Source of the DNA: Thermatribacter sp048814795
GTDB taxonomy: Bacteria; Atribacterota; Atribacteria; Atribacterales; Thermatribacteraceae
Assembly: GCA_048814795.1 (NCBI GenBank)
Contig: CP184673.1
Coordinates: forward strand, 1,612,001-1,676,000
Length of the DNA stretch: 64,000 nt
Reading direction: 5' to 3'
The number at the start of each line of letters is the position of its first letter. Position 1 is the first letter of the stretch. Positions 9,132-18,513 of the stretch are shown one piece after another. The notes below the pieces were generated by a model that worked only from the letters and a program-made list of their open reading frames with translations, made no database searches and was not told the origin of the DNA. Both the position numbers and the translations under genes were made by a program.

Positions 9132-9967
9132 GTTTCGAGAACCTCCTCGCTTAGCTTTCCTTCAAAAACTTCTTCCGCAGGACCTTCCATAAAAACCTCG
9201 CCCCGATCATTAGGCCACGACACAAGCAAGGTACCTCCGGGAAGGTGAATTCGCGCTTCCCTATCGAGCACCCCCTTCAAAACACCAGCCACTAAAACTG
9301 CACAGGCTCCAGTCCCGCAGGCAAGGGTTGGACCCACTCCTCTTTCCCACACTTTAACCAATGCCTCCTGCCTGTTGAATACTTCAACAAATTCCACATT
9401 GGTCCTTTTGGGAAAAAGAGGGTGTTTTTCGACTTTTTCGCCTATCTTCTCCCATTCATCAGGCAGACTGAAAATAACCGCATGAGGATTGCCCATCGAA
9501 ACTGCGGTTAACTCGAAGGCTTTGCCCTCCACCTGTAATGGATAATCGACAACTCGCTCAACATTAACATTTATGGGTATAGATGAAGCTTTAAGCCTGG
9601 GTTTGCCCATGTTAACCCTCACTGCAAGTTGCCCTTCACGCTCGATAATACGAGGAACAATAATTCCTGCTCTGGTGTCCACGGGAAATTCTCTATCAGT
9701 TACTTTACCTCTTTTCCAGAGATAAATGGCAAAGCAGCGGATGCCATTTCCACACATCTCGGCCTCGCTGCCATCTGCATTGAAAATGCGCATTGCAAAG
9801 GGTGCTCTATCAGAAGGAGCTACTACAATAACACCATCAGCACCAACTCCAAAATGGCGGTCACACACCTTTTTTGAGAAAGAGGCTCTATCTTTCACTC
9901 CTTGCAACTCTTTTTCCTCGAAAACTACAAAGTCATTGCCCAAACCATGCATCTTAACGAAACGCAT
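9122..9967 (-). CDS. dapF: Diaminopimelate epimerase
   Basis: Interconverts LL- and meso-DAP without cofactor, using two cysteines. These are C72 in EMCGNGIRC and the later one in ACGTGAC. The frame opens 13 codons earlier, but the ATG at 9967 starts the canonical MRFVKMHGLGNDF, lies one base after the dapB stop, and has GGTGAG upstream, so I use it. The resulting 281 residues match the family. It is flanked by dapB and dapL in the same operon. Confidence 0.95.
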   Translation of the reverse strand: MRFVKMHGLGNDFVVFEEKELQGVKDRASFSKKVCDRHFGVGADGVIVVAPSDRAPFAMRIFNADGSEAEMCGNGIRCFAIYLWKRGKVTDREFPVDTRAGIIVPRIIEREGQLAVRVNMGKPRLKASSIPINVNVERVVDYPLQVEGKAFELTAVSMGNPHAVIFSLPDEWEKIGEKVEKHPLFPKRTNVEFVEVFNRQEALVKVWERGVGPTLACGTGACAVLVAGVLKGVLDREARIHLPGGTLLVSWPNDRGEVFMEGPAEEVFEGKLSEEVLETWK

Positions 9968-9968
9968 T

Positions 9969-10778
9969 TCACTCACCTTCAAGACCCAAAATTGGCTCCA
10001 GCCCAAAGAAGAAACGCCTTTTGTTAACTGCTTCTTTCACAGCTATAACAACTCCCGGCATGAAAGAAGCTCTGGACAGCGAATCATGTCTTATGGTCAG
10101 AGTCTGCCCTTCATCACCAAAAATAACTTCCTGATGTGCAACCAGTCCAGGCAGGCGAACACTATGCACCCGAACACCGTTTACCAGGGCACCTCTCGCT
10201 CCAGAGTAAAGCTCCTCACCCTGGACAGGGGCGGTTCTACCGCCAGCAATCGAAAGTGCTGTCTTTATAGCCGTTCCCGAGGGAGCATCCTTTTTCTGGG
10301 GATGATGCATCTCAACTATTTCAACCCCTTTCATGAACCTCGAAGCAATGCGGGCAAAATACATCATCAAAACTGCGCCAACTGCAAAGTTGGGAGCCAC
10401 CACACAACCCGCATGGCCTATTTCGCTGGCGTGGCGCAAGTGCTCAATTTCTTCCTCCTTGAGACCGGTTGTTCCCACCACCAATGAGATCCCTTTCTCC
10501 AGACCTTCCAGATAAATCTCCAGATGCTCACGAAAAGCCCGAGCATGGGTAAAATCGACCACAACCTCTGGAGAGGTTTTTGCCAAAGCTTTCTTGAGAT
10601 CGCTATCTATTAAAACACCTGTTTTACCTATTCCAGCAACCTCTCCAGCATCTTTTCCTATTTCCGAAATGTCGCAGGCGCCGACCAGCAAAAGCTCCTC
10701 ATCGCTAACCACTGTCTTGACCACTTCCCTGCCCATTTTGCCCGCTGCACCGGTTACCAGAACTTTTATTGGTGACAT
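9969..10778 (-). CDS. dapB: 4-hydroxy-tetrahydrodipicolinate reductase
   Basis: NAD(P)H reduction of the DapA product to tetrahydrodipicolinate. The N-terminal Rossmann loop GAAGKMGRE (10-18), the mid-protein GTTG motif and the signature EMHHPQKKDAPSGTA with the catalytic His pair and Lys are all visible. Length is 269 residues, normal for bacterial DapB. It lies 22 bp downstream of lysA. Confidence 0.96.
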   Translation of the reverse strand: MSPIKVLVTGAAGKMGREVVKTVVSDEELLLVGACDISEIGKDAGEVAGIGKTGVLIDSDLKKALAKTSPEVVVDFTHARAFREHLEIYLEGLEKGISLVVGTTGLKEEEIEHLRHASEIGHAGCVVAPNFAVGAVLMMYFARIASRFMKGVEIVEMHHPQKKDAPSGTAIKTALSIAGGRTAPVQGEELYSGARGALVNGVRVHSVRLPGLVAHQEVIFGDEGQTLTIRHDSLSRASFMPGVVIAVKEAVNKRRFFFGLEPILGLEGE

Positions 10779-10800
10779 AGTTTCCTCACCCCCGTTTTCT

Positions 10801-12114
10801 TTAATTTCCGGGGAGAATATCTCTCCTTATCAGATCGCTCAAGCTTTCCGGTCTTACTACCAGCTCGGCTTTACCTTCTTTAACAAACACCACACCAGGA
10901 CGAGGAATCATATTGTAGTTTGAAGCCATAGTGTGGTTATACGCACCAGTCCCTTCCACCACCAGGATATCCCCCGTCAACAACCGGGGTAACTCAATCT
11001 CAGGAATAATTACATCTCCTGACTCACAACACTTCCCTACCACGGACACCTTTTCCCGACTCTTATCAAGCATGCGGTTGGCCACTAAAGCCTGATAGCG
11101 AGCGCCATAGAGTACGGGGCGGGGATTATCGGTCATTCCTCCATCAACAGCAACGTATTTTTTAATACCTGGAATCTCTTTGATGGTTCCTATCCTGTAA
11201 ACCGTGTTGCCTGCTGTGTTTACAATGGAACGTCCCGGCTCTACAATCAGGCGGGGTAACGGGAAAGAATGTTCCTCGCACCACTCACGGACCCTGGTGG
11301 TAATAGCCTCAACATATTGCTCAATGGAAGGAAACTGATTTTTTTGTTCATCAAGGTAGGGGACACCAAGCCCTCCTCCCAAATCCAGCTCTTCCAAAAG
11401 AAAGCCAGTTTCTTTCCAGAACTGGAACATAAATTCAAGCATAACCTCACAGGCCTTCAAAAAGGGTTCCAGGCTGTCAATTTGCGAACCTATATGGCAG
11501 TGAACACCCTTAACCTCAAACTGAGGTAAGGCAAGGGCTTTCCCTATGACCTTCCTGGCCACACCCCCAACAATGGGTAATCCAAACTTGCTGTCGATTT
11601 TACCAGTGGTAATGTAATGATGAGTGTGGGGGTCAATGCCCGGGGTCAGTCTAAACAGAAGGGGTAACTTTCCATGAACGTAATTTTTGGCTTCTTCAGC
11701 AAGGATTTCAAGCTCTGCTTCGCTGTCCACTACCCAGCGCCCCACTCCTTCCCGCAAAACCATACTCCTTTCCTGAGGGGTCTTGTTGTTGCCGTGAAAA
11801 ATGATTCTATCCACAGGAAAATCATTAGAGCGTGCAATGTAATACTCTCCACCGGAAACAACGTCCAGAAAAAGCCCCTCTTCAAAAACAATGCGGCACA
11901 TAGCAGAGCATATAAATGCTTTGCTGGCATAGGCAACAGCGTAATTGGGGTAAAAACGTTCAAAAGACTGCCGGTAAAGACACATGCTTTCTCTGAGCAA
12001 AGCTTCATCAAAGAGGTAAAGGGGAGTTCCAAACTCCTGGGCTAACTGGACAACATCACATCCCCCAATTACCAGGTGGCCATGCTCGTTTACTTCCTTC
12101 TTACCCAGCATCAT
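10801..12114 (-). CDS. lysA: Diaminopimelate decarboxylase
   Basis: PLP-dependent decarboxylation of meso-DAP to lysine, alanine-racemase-like fold. Visible are YASKAF (PLP lysine near the N-terminus), HCHIGSQ-type motif GVHCHIGSQ, the EPGRSIV phosphate-binding loop and CCESGD near the C-terminus. The frame is open 16 codons further upstream, but I take the first of two ATGs at 12114 because GGAAAGG lies 5' to it and a plausible promoter overlaps the extra codons. Length is then 437 residues, normal. It heads the lysine operon. Confidence 0.93.
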   Translation of the reverse strand: MMLGKKEVNEHGHLVIGGCDVVQLAQEFGTPLYLFDEALLRESMCLYRQSFERFYPNYAVAYASKAFICSAMCRIVFEEGLFLDVVSGGEYYIARSNDFPVDRIIFHGNNKTPQERSMVLREGVGRWVVDSEAELEILAEEAKNYVHGKLPLLFRLTPGIDPHTHHYITTGKIDSKFGLPIVGGVARKVIGKALALPQFEVKGVHCHIGSQIDSLEPFLKACEVMLEFMFQFWKETGFLLEELDLGGGLGVPYLDEQKNQFPSIEQYVEAITTRVREWCEEHSFPLPRLIVEPGRSIVNTAGNTVYRIGTIKEIPGIKKYVAVDGGMTDNPRPVLYGARYQALVANRMLDKSREKVSVVGKCCESGDVIIPEIELPRLLTGDILVVEGTGAYNHTMASNYNMIPRPGVVFVKEGKAELVVRPESLSDLIRRDILPGN

Positions 12115-12140
12115 CCCAACCCTTTCCGAAGTTTTTGCCT

Positions 12141-12169
12141 TTCTTAACATAAGAAACTTCAATTGTCAA
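12141..12169 (-). promoter_or_regulatory. Possible promoter upstream of lysA
   Basis: TTGACA (12169-12164), 17-bp spacer, then TAAGAA (12146-12141), a poor -10 match. It would place transcription start about 20 bases before the preferred lysA ATG. Confidence 0.35.
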
Positions 12170-12194
12170 TGATAAATGAAAGACCCTCAATGTC

Positions 12195-13037
12195 TTAGCC
12201 AGGAAAAACCAGGGAGGCATATCCCACTACTTGAGAAAAGTCCCCACTAACCTCTCCACTATGAGCGTACTGGAGAAGGCGAGGTGGAGGGGCATTTCTA
12301 AGCTTCTGATAAAGCATCAAAACGGCAATTGCTCCCGGACCGCACACGCTTACTGAAGCTTTCTGCAAAAAAGTGTAAAAACCTTCCACGTCCAGATTCA
12401 GGATATAAGATATCGCTTGCTGATCTTTCTTTTCAGCAATCTCTGCCGGTTCATAGTGGCTGAAGTCACTGCTTGCCACAATGACCAGGTTTTTCTCCTT
12501 AGAAAGCTCATATAGAGCCTCAGCTACCTGCTGGGCCACCTTTTTCCGCTGGTCAAGGAGCACTATGGGGACTATCTTGAAAGGGCAGGACAGGAAGTAC
12601 TGCAAAAAGGGTATCTGAACTTCGACAGAATGTTCTGCGAAGTGAGCTTGCTCGTCAAAAGCAAAAACCGGAAAATTTTCCTTCAGAAAACCGGCCGCTT
12701 CAAGGTCCAGCATAACTTTTCCCAGGGGCGTAAGCCACTCCTCCTCTTCGCTCAAGGCAACCGAAGCTCCATAACCCCGGTGATTAGGCCCTATTATGCA
12801 GAAAGTGGTTTCCCGGTTAACCCGGGAAAGGGTTGCAAAGGACCAGCAGGCAACAGCTCCAGAGTATATGTAACCAGCGTGAGGAGCAACCACACCGTTT
12901 ACTTCTTCAAAAAAAGGAACTTTTTCAAGATTTCTACCTGGACCAAGGGATGATTGCTGAAGTTCCTGGATAAGCAATTTGATTTTCTGAGCATCTCCAG
13001 GGTAAAAATAACCAGCCACCGCAGGTTTTCTAACCAT
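12195..13037 (-). CDS. Memo-like protein (AmmeMemoRadiSam system protein B)
   Basis: A 280-residue MEMO1-family protein. It has MVRKPAVAGYFYPGD at the start and metal-type histidine motifs APHAGYIYSG (50-59), GPNHRG and SSDFSHYEP, which in the family resemble extradiol dioxygenase metal sites. The biochemical role in bacteria is unknown. In many genomes it sits with AMMECR1 and a radical SAM protein; those partners are not beside it here. It is 4 bp from the upstream NHL gene and 80 bp from lysA, so it is probably the tail of the plsC-NHL-memo run. Confidence 0.85.
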   Translation of the reverse strand: MVRKPAVAGYFYPGDAQKIKLLIQELQQSSLGPGRNLEKVPFFEEVNGVVAPHAGYIYSGAVACWSFATLSRVNRETTFCIIGPNHRGYGASVALSEEEEWLTPLGKVMLDLEAAGFLKENFPVFAFDEQAHFAEHSVEVQIPFLQYFLSCPFKIVPIVLLDQRKKVAQQVAEALYELSKEKNLVIVASSDFSHYEPAEIAEKKDQQAISYILNLDVEGFYTFLQKASVSVCGPGAIAVLMLYQKLRNAPPPRLLQYAHSGEVSGDFSQVVGYASLVFPG

Positions 13038-13040
13038 TGA

Positions 13041-14423
13041 TCACCACTCCCGGTACCTTCGAATTCGCAGACGAATAAAAATAAGCAAAAGCAGAACGAA
13101 TAACAAAGCCAGTATAATCAGGAGACTATTAGCGCCTCCTAAAAGAGCAAAAGAAAGCCAGAGATAGGGAAAGAGCGCATTGCGATATCCATATTGGTAA
13201 GACTTTTTGTAAAAAGAAAGAGCTTCTCTTGCTCTTCCCTCTTCTCTCAATAAAGAAGCCTTCCTAAAGTAAAGCTCTCCCAGCGTGCTCTTCCAGGAAG
13301 ATCGATTTTCAGGATCCTTGAGGAAAAGCTGCTCCGCCTGAGCAATCATCCCCTCCAGGTCACCAATCTTCTGGCAGGCTTCAAAAAGCATTTTTAGCGT
13401 TTCCGGTCTTTCCCGCTCCTCAAGAGAAAGGCGCTCTACATACTGGAAAAACTCTTTAATCTTGTCCTCTTTAAGGAGCTGAGTAAGATATACCTCGGGC
13501 TTGAGTAGAAAAAAAGCCTCTATAACTACAATTCTCATTTTTCCAGCATCGGCAACCAAAAGGCGTCCCTCGCTATCCACCCACAGGCCTTCAGGGTGAG
13601 AAAAACCGAAAGAAGCGTCTCCACCCTGGCCCAGGATATAGTGCAACCTCCCGTTCAGGTCGTATATTTTCACCCGATGGTTGTTGTAATCAGTTATAAA
13701 AACCCAATCCCCTTTTATGAAGAGATAACGAGGCCTGTTAAAGCGCTCTTTATCGCTACCCTCACCACCGAACTCAAACAAGAAATTGCCATCAGGGCCA
13801 AAAACTTTAACCAGATGATGCACCGTGTCAGCAACCCAGATTCTTCCCTGAGTATCAACCGCAATGCCTCGGGGGTAATAAAACTCATCTCTTCCCATGC
13901 CCTCCTTACCAAAAGAGAAAAGGAGCTTACCAGACTCATCAAAAACCACTATCCTGGAATTATCGGTATCAGTAAGGTAAATGCGGCCTCCGCTTACCCA
14001 GATGCCCCGGGGTCCCTTGAGGGGAAGTTCCTGCGGTTTGATTACCAATTCAACCTGATAGCTTTTCCCATCAAGCACTCTTATCTGATTGGCTTTCTGC
14101 TCAACCACGTAAACCCTGGCTCCATCTCCAGAAAAGGCAACGCCCACCGGTCCCTGCAGACCCTTGACCACTCTGGACAGCTTCCAGGAAGGATCAAAAA
14201 CCAGCACTCGATCCTTGTCCCAGTCGCTAACCAGAATTTCTCCCGAAAGCGGATTTTCAGCAACGTACACCGGATATCCAAAGAAAGGAATTTCATCTTC
14301 AAAGCTGTCTACGACTCTCTCCAGAACAAATTCCTGAGCATCTGCACCCACGAACGCTCCCACCAGGAAGAACAGTCCTAAAAAGAAAATTAGAACCCGG
14401 CGCCAACTCCCTTCAAGAAACAA
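13041..14423 (-). CDS. Exported NHL-repeat protein with C-terminal TPR-like region and membrane anchor
   Basis: 460 residues. A signal peptide or anchor lies at about 8-29, ending in VGADAQ. About 40-310 contain six NHL-type blades (recurring patterns such as PRGIAVDTQGRIWVADT and HPEGLWVDSEGRLLVAD), predicting a beta-propeller. About 315-420 look helical and TPR-like, and a hydrophobic segment near 425-450 is followed by basic residues, so the propeller likely faces outside with a C-terminal membrane anchor. NHL propellers bind protein or glycan ligands; no ligand can be named. Its start overlaps the plsC stop by 11 bp. Confidence 0.8.
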   Translation of the reverse strand: MFLEGSWRRVLIFFLGLFFLVGAFVGADAQEFVLERVVDSFEDEIPFFGYPVYVAENPLSGEILVSDWDKDRVLVFDPSWKLSRVVKGLQGPVGVAFSGDGARVYVVEQKANQIRVLDGKSYQVELVIKPQELPLKGPRGIWVSGGRIYLTDTDNSRIVVFDESGKLLFSFGKEGMGRDEFYYPRGIAVDTQGRIWVADTVHHLVKVFGPDGNFLFEFGGEGSDKERFNRPRYLFIKGDWVFITDYNNHRVKIYDLNGRLHYILGQGGDASFGFSHPEGLWVDSEGRLLVADAGKMRIVVIEAFFLLKPEVYLTQLLKEDKIKEFFQYVERLSLEERERPETLKMLFEACQKIGDLEGMIAQAEQLFLKDPENRSSWKSTLGELYFRKASLLREEGRAREALSFYKKSYQYGYRNALFPYLWLSFALLGGANSLLIILALLFVLLLLIFIRLRIRRYREW

Positions 14424-15009
14424 CTTGAATCAACTCCTTCATTTTGCTTTTTACCTTTTCCTCAACCGCTTCCGGTCCCTCAGAGTCCAGAAAGAGTGGA
14501 AGAGAAAAGTTAACAGTAATAGGAAAGGGTTTTGGGAAGGACCTCCCTCGGGGGAAGCTCTCGAAAGTGCCCCTTATACCAGCCACCACCACCGGTACTC
14601 CAGCCTTAACCAGGAGCTTCACCACTCCAGGCTTAAAATCCAAAATCTCTCCCTGGTTACGGGTCCCCTCTGGAAAAAGGCAGACTACTTTCCCTTCTCG
14701 CAGAAGAGAAAGCACCCGCTTGATAGCTGCCGCGTCTTTCTCACCTCTGCGCAGGGGAAAAGCACCAAGCTGCTTCAGGAAAAAGGCAGCCACGGGATTA
14801 CGGAAGAGCTCCTCTTTAGCGACAAAGTAAACTCTCCTGGGACAGGCACACCCCACAACAACCGGGTCAAGATAGCTTGAGTGATTGGCCACAATGAGAC
14901 AGGGGCCAGAACGCGGAAAGTGCTCCTTTCCCCTCACCCGGAACCGGCAAAAAACCAGCAGTAAAAACAGAGCTATGGCTTTACTCAGATAGTAAATCAC
15001 TTTGCTCAC
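14413..15009 (-). CDS. plsC: 1-acyl-sn-glycerol-3-phosphate acyltransferase (PlsC family)
   Basis: Transfers a second acyl chain to lysophosphatidic acid to make phosphatidic acid at the membrane. The catalytic H(X)4D motif NHSSYLD and the FPEGTRN phosphate-binding motif are both visible in a 198-residue protein with an N-terminal hydrophobic helix. It is the first gene of a short run with the NHL and Memo-like genes. Exact acyl and acceptor specificity cannot be read from sequence. Confidence 0.9.
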   Translation of the reverse strand: MSKVIYYLSKAIALFLLLVFCRFRVRGKEHFPRSGPCLIVANHSSYLDPVVVGCACPRRVYFVAKEELFRNPVAAFFLKQLGAFPLRRGEKDAAAIKRVLSLLREGKVVCLFPEGTRNQGEILDFKPGVVKLLVKAGVPVVVAGIRGTFESFPRGRSFPKPFPITVNFSLPLFLDSEGPEAVEEKVKSKMKELIQVVS

Positions 15010-15108
15010 CGGGAAAAAGCTTTCATAGTCTTATTGTAAGGATTTGTGGAAACTTAATCAACCGGTGCGCAAATAGAGTTTTTACCAAAAAGCAAGCAAC
15101 TATCACCG

Positions 15109-15133
15109 GAGGGTGGCTCATCGAGCCACCCTC
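15109..15133 (-). terminator. Strong GC hairpin after the osmolyte ABC operon
   Basis: Perfect 11-bp inverted repeat GAGGGTGGCTC / GAGCCACCCTC with a 3-base loop, 4 bases past the ATPase stop codon. There is no T-run after it, so it may act as an mRNA 3'-end stabiliser instead of a complete intrinsic terminator. Confidence 0.55.
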
Positions 15134-15137
15134 TACT

Positions 15138-16247
15138 TCAGGAAAGCAACTTTTCGCTCTCTCTATCGCAATGCCCCTTTAGACGAGAGCAGATGGAGCG
15201 AAAATTCACAACTCCTAAAAGCTTACCTTCATCAGGCTCAACAACAACTGCCCAATCTTGAGCTGAAAGAAACATAGCCCGCAGCACCTCCTCAAGAGGC
15301 GTGAAAGGCATAACTGTTGCACACTTTATGACTTCACCGTTCAGGTTCTTAGCCTCCAAGAACCTCTGTTTTTCATCAACAACCAGCACAAAGTCCCAAT
15401 TCTCCTCTTGCCTACCCGAAAAACCTCCTCCCGGATTTTGGGAACTTCCTTCTCTAACCACAGGTACATCCTTTTCCAAAACCTCTGAAGCGATAAGCAG
15501 GTGTAAAGTATGGAAGAATCCTTTAGCTCCCAGGAATTCCTCCACAAAGGGGTCGGCAGGATTAAAGAGGAGCTCCTGCACAGTACCGACCTGAAGAACA
15601 CGCCCCCTTTTCATAATCCCAATACGGGTAGAAAGCTTTATGGCTTCCTGCAGGTCATGGGTCACAAAAAGAATGGTTTTCCCCAAACGCCTGTGCAAGC
15701 GTAAAAGCTCGTTCTGCAATTGCTCCTTGCTAATCTGGTCCAGCGCACCAAAGGGCTCGTCCATAAGAATTATTTTAGGGTCTGAGGCCAGAGCTCTGGC
15801 TACTCCAACCCTCTGTCTCTCTCCACCACTGAGCTCACGGGGAAAGCGGTATAAATAGGATTCCTCAAACCCAATAATCTCCAGCAGCTCTCTTGCTCTT
15901 TTTCTGCGCACAGAGGAATTAACCCCCATAATGGAGAGAACGTAGGTAATGTTCTCCTCCACAGTGAGATGCGGAAAAAGGCCAATTTGCTGGATAACGT
16001 AACCAATACGTCGACGCAATTGAATAGGGTCCCACTCCATAACTTCCTTACCTTCCACATATATGGAACCCGAAGAAGGTTCAACAAGCCGGTTAACCAT
16101 CTTCAAAATGGTAGTTTTACCACAACCAGAAGGTCCAATTAAACAGAAAAATTCACCTTCCTCAAGTTCAAAAGAAACACCATCAACAGCCCGAATATTG
16201 CCCAGATAAGTCTTAACCACATCTTGAAACACAACCACAGACGACAT
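15138..16247 (-). CDS. Osmoprotectant/quaternary-amine ABC transporter ATP-binding protein with CBS region
   Basis: Energises uptake of glycine betaine, choline or related compounds (OpuC/ProU type). The 369-residue protein has Walker A GPSGCGKTT (38-46), the Q-loop, the LSGGERQRVG signature and Walker B LMDEPFGALD. Residues ~245-360 form a C-terminal CBS-like extension typical of OpuCA, which in homologues senses ionic strength; this extension has a looser match. It is last in the operon DsrE-permease-binding protein-ATPase. Confidence 0.88.
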   Translation of the reverse strand: MSSVVVFQDVVKTYLGNIRAVDGVSFELEEGEFFCLIGPSGCGKTTILKMVNRLVEPSSGSIYVEGKEVMEWDPIQLRRRIGYVIQQIGLFPHLTVEENITYVLSIMGVNSSVRRKRARELLEIIGFEESYLYRFPRELSGGERQRVGVARALASDPKIILMDEPFGALDQISKEQLQNELLRLHRRLGKTILFVTHDLQEAIKLSTRIGIMKRGRVLQVGTVQELLFNPADPFVEEFLGAKGFFHTLHLLIASEVLEKDVPVVREGSSQNPGGGFSGRQEENWDFVLVVDEKQRFLEAKNLNGEVIKCATVMPFTPLEEVLRAMFLSAQDWAVVVEPDEGKLLGVVNFRSICSRLKGHCDRESEKLLS

Positions 16248-16252
16248 AAACC

Positions 16253-17143
16253 TTACAAAAGCCCCTTCCTTTCCAAAAATTCCCGGGCCACGTCTCTGGG
16301 ATCCATCAGTTTTTCATCCACGAGATAGTTCATCTCAGTCATTTCTTCGTTACTAATCTGCCCTTCCAGTCTACTCAGTACCTCGGCAATCACCGGGTAT
16401 CTATCCAGGGTTTCCTTCCGCACCACAGGCGCACAGAAATAAGAAGGGAAATAGTTCTTATCATCTTCAAGAATCACCAAGTTGAATTTCTTTAAAAGAC
16501 CGTCGGTTGAGAAAGCATCTATAACGTCAACTTCTCTGGATACTATAGCCGGGTACTTCAGGGCAATAGCCATCTGCTTAGTAGCCTTAAACCGGAAGCC
16601 GTAGGTTTTCACCAGATTCTCGTAACCATCTTTCCGCTCAAAAAAGTCTGGTTCAGCTCCAAAAATATAGCGTTCCGAAACCCGAGCCAGGTCTGAGAAA
16701 GTCTTCAGATTGTCCTCTTCAGCCGATTCCCTGCGCACCGCCAGAGTGAAAGTGTTGTTGAAACCAAAAAGCGGGAGGTAAACCAGGTTAAACCTCTTTT
16801 CATATTCTTCTTTTACTCGCTGGTATAGCTCCATTGGGTCAGATATCAACTCATCTTTCCTGAGAACCTCCTGCCAGGAAGTGCCAGTATACTCAGGATA
16901 AATATCAATGTCACCCCGCACAATAGCCGGATGCAAAATAGAAGTAGTACCTCCTTCAACGATTAAACGCTCTACTTTAAGGTCGGTGTGCGCCTTCAGT
17001 ATCTGCACTATAATTTCAGCCAGAATATGAGACTCAGTGAAAGGCTTGTTGCTAACCACCACTTTGCCTTCCTGCGCCCAGGCTATACCAGCAGAAAACA
17101 CCACAAGGAAAACCGCCAAAAAAAATAAACTGAGTATTTTCAT
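16253..17143 (-). CDS. Osmoprotectant ABC transporter substrate-binding protein
   Basis: 296 residues of OpuCC/OpuBC type. A Sec signal peptide (about 1-23, ending AWAQEG) without a lipobox cysteine suggests a periplasmic soluble protein, hence perhaps a diderm cell. KPFTESHILAEI and the YPEYTGTSW segment are characteristic of betaine/choline-binding members of this family. Located between permease and ATPase genes, with gaps of 13 and 5 bp. Confidence 0.88.
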   Translation of the reverse strand: MKILSLFFLAVFLVVFSAGIAWAQEGKVVVSNKPFTESHILAEIIVQILKAHTDLKVERLIVEGGTTSILHPAIVRGDIDIYPEYTGTSWQEVLRKDELISDPMELYQRVKEEYEKRFNLVYLPLFGFNNTFTLAVRRESAEEDNLKTFSDLARVSERYIFGAEPDFFERKDGYENLVKTYGFRFKATKQMAIALKYPAIVSREVDVIDAFSTDGLLKKFNLVILEDDKNYFPSYFCAPVVRKETLDRYPVIAEVLSRLEGQISNEEMTEMNYLVDEKLMDPRDVAREFLERKGLL

Positions 17144-17156
17144 CCTGCAACACTCC

Positions 17157-17801
17157 TTACATTTGAATTCGGCGTAAAAGTCTTTTTTCTAACAAGCCCA
17201 AAAGGGTATCTGCTACCAGAGAAAGAGCAGCTACCAGGATACTTCCGGCTACGATTAGCTCCGTGTAGTAGGAAGTTATGCCTCGAAAAATGAGCACTCC
17301 CAGACCCCCAGCGCCTATAAAAGCAGCGATGGTAGAAACCGAAATGGTCATCACCACTACAGTTCGAAAACCTGCTACGATGAAGGGGAGTGCAAGCGGT
17401 AACTGCACTTTGAAGAGCAACTGCCAGGCAGTGCTTCCCATCCCCCGGGCCGCCTCCACGATTCCGGGATCAACGTTAGTAATTCCCACATAGGTGTTGC
17501 GAACAAGGGGCAGGAGCCCATAGATAAAAAGCGCAAATAGAGTGGGTTTCAAACCAATACCCAAAAGAGGAATCATGAACCCAAAAAGTGCGAGAGCAGG
17601 GATGGTGTAGAGAATTCCGGTCACCGCCAAAACTACTGAAGCCCAGGAACGAAAGCGAGTGATGAGAATTCCCAGGGGAATACCCACAATACCAATGAGC
17701 AAACAGGCTACAAACGAGATGTAAACATGTTCAAATAAGCTTTGCAAAACCAGCTCTCGGCGCTCAAAAAGGAGCATCAAAACCCGCCACAGAAAATCCA
17801 T
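17157..17801 (-). CDS. Osmoprotectant ABC transporter permease
   Basis: 214-residue inner-membrane permease of the OpuCB/BusAB type with about five to six hydrophobic helices and the EAA loop EAARGMGSTAWQLLFKVQLP. There is a single permease gene here where many systems have two, so it presumably acts as a homodimer. It is followed 13 bp later by the binding-protein gene. Confidence 0.88.
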   Translation of the reverse strand: MDFLWRVLMLLFERRELVLQSLFEHVYISFVACLLIGIVGIPLGILITRFRSWASVVLAVTGILYTIPALALFGFMIPLLGIGLKPTLFALFIYGLLPLVRNTYVGITNVDPGIVEAARGMGSTAWQLLFKVQLPLALPFIVAGFRTVVVMTISVSTIAAFIGAGGLGVLIFRGITSYYTELIVAGSILVAALSLVADTLLGLLEKRLLRRIQM

Positions 17802-17814
17802 AGCGATCCACCCA

Positions 17815-18168
17815 TTACATGGTGATGATGGTAAAACCCTCTTCGAGAAAGCGGCACATCCCGGGATGACCTTTCATGTCCTCAAGAAGAGCAAGACCTT
17901 CCTTTTTCACAGCATCCAGGACTTTCATTTTAGTCGAACAAGCCTTACAGGCGCCAGCAATCAGACCTTTGCCTTTTACTTCCTGGTAAAGTTCATGTAG
18001 AGGATGAGAAGATTCAGCAAGTAGCGGTACCAGACGGGTGGCACTCCCCTCAAAAACAATACAGACCGTATTCCCGCTCTCATACATGTCCAGTGCGTTT
18101 AAAAGGACGTGAACGAAGCACATCTCCTGGTCTCGAAAAGCGAAAAAAGCTACTTTTTGCATAGACAA
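17815..18168 (-). CDS. DsrE/DsrF-like small protein
   Basis: A 117-residue cytosolic protein with a DsrE-type alpha/beta fold suggested by its spacing of strands (KVAFFAFRD at the start, VCIVFEGSAT in the middle) and by a cysteine-bearing segment GACKACSTK. DsrE-like proteins carry persulfide sulfur or act in sulfur relay, but many members are uncharacterised. It is 14 bp upstream of the ABC permease and may be co-transcribed with it; why is unclear. Confidence 0.6.
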   Translation of the reverse strand: MSMQKVAFFAFRDQEMCFVHVLLNALDMYESGNTVCIVFEGSATRLVPLLAESSHPLHELYQEVKGKGLIAGACKACSTKMKVLDAVKKEGLALLEDMKGHPGMCRFLEEGFTIITM

Positions 18169-18334
18169 CCCCTTTTTTTCTCTTTAACCAGAATCCATGG
18201 CAAGATATTTCGCATCGAGTCTAAAAGGTTACCATTCTTAAATCCCCCTGTCTTACAAACACCGCTTTTGGAAATTAAGAAGGGAAAGGCGGGAAATAGC
18301 TGAAAAACCTATAGAAACCGCTTCCAAAATAAAA

Positions 18335-18411
18335 TGGCGCCCCCAAGCGGATTTGAACCGCTGCCGCCGCCTTGAAAGGGCGGTGTCCTGACCGGGCTAG
18401 ACGATGGGGGC
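18335..18411 (-). tRNA. tRNA-Glu (UUC)
   Basis: A 77-nt cloverleaf including encoded CCA. Acceptor arms GCCCCCA / TGGGGGC, D stem GTCT, anticodon loop CTTTCAA with anticodon TTC, T arm GGTTCAAATCC. Discriminator base is G. Confidence 0.95.
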
Positions 18412-18513
18412 GCTTTTTACTCTTGCTCCCGATTTCTTCCTGCGAACGAGCCCTATTTTATAAGATAGGGCACCAGTAACGCAAGGGTTTTTTCAAAAAA
18501 TTTTGATTATTAA

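Noticed and set aside
9726..10487. 253-codon plus-strand open frame across dapF and dapB
   Set aside because: It lies antisense to two well-supported genes, and has no ribosome site or domain.
13596..14381. 261-codon plus-strand frame opposite the NHL-repeat gene
   Set aside because: Shadow of the periodic NHL repeats; no family features.
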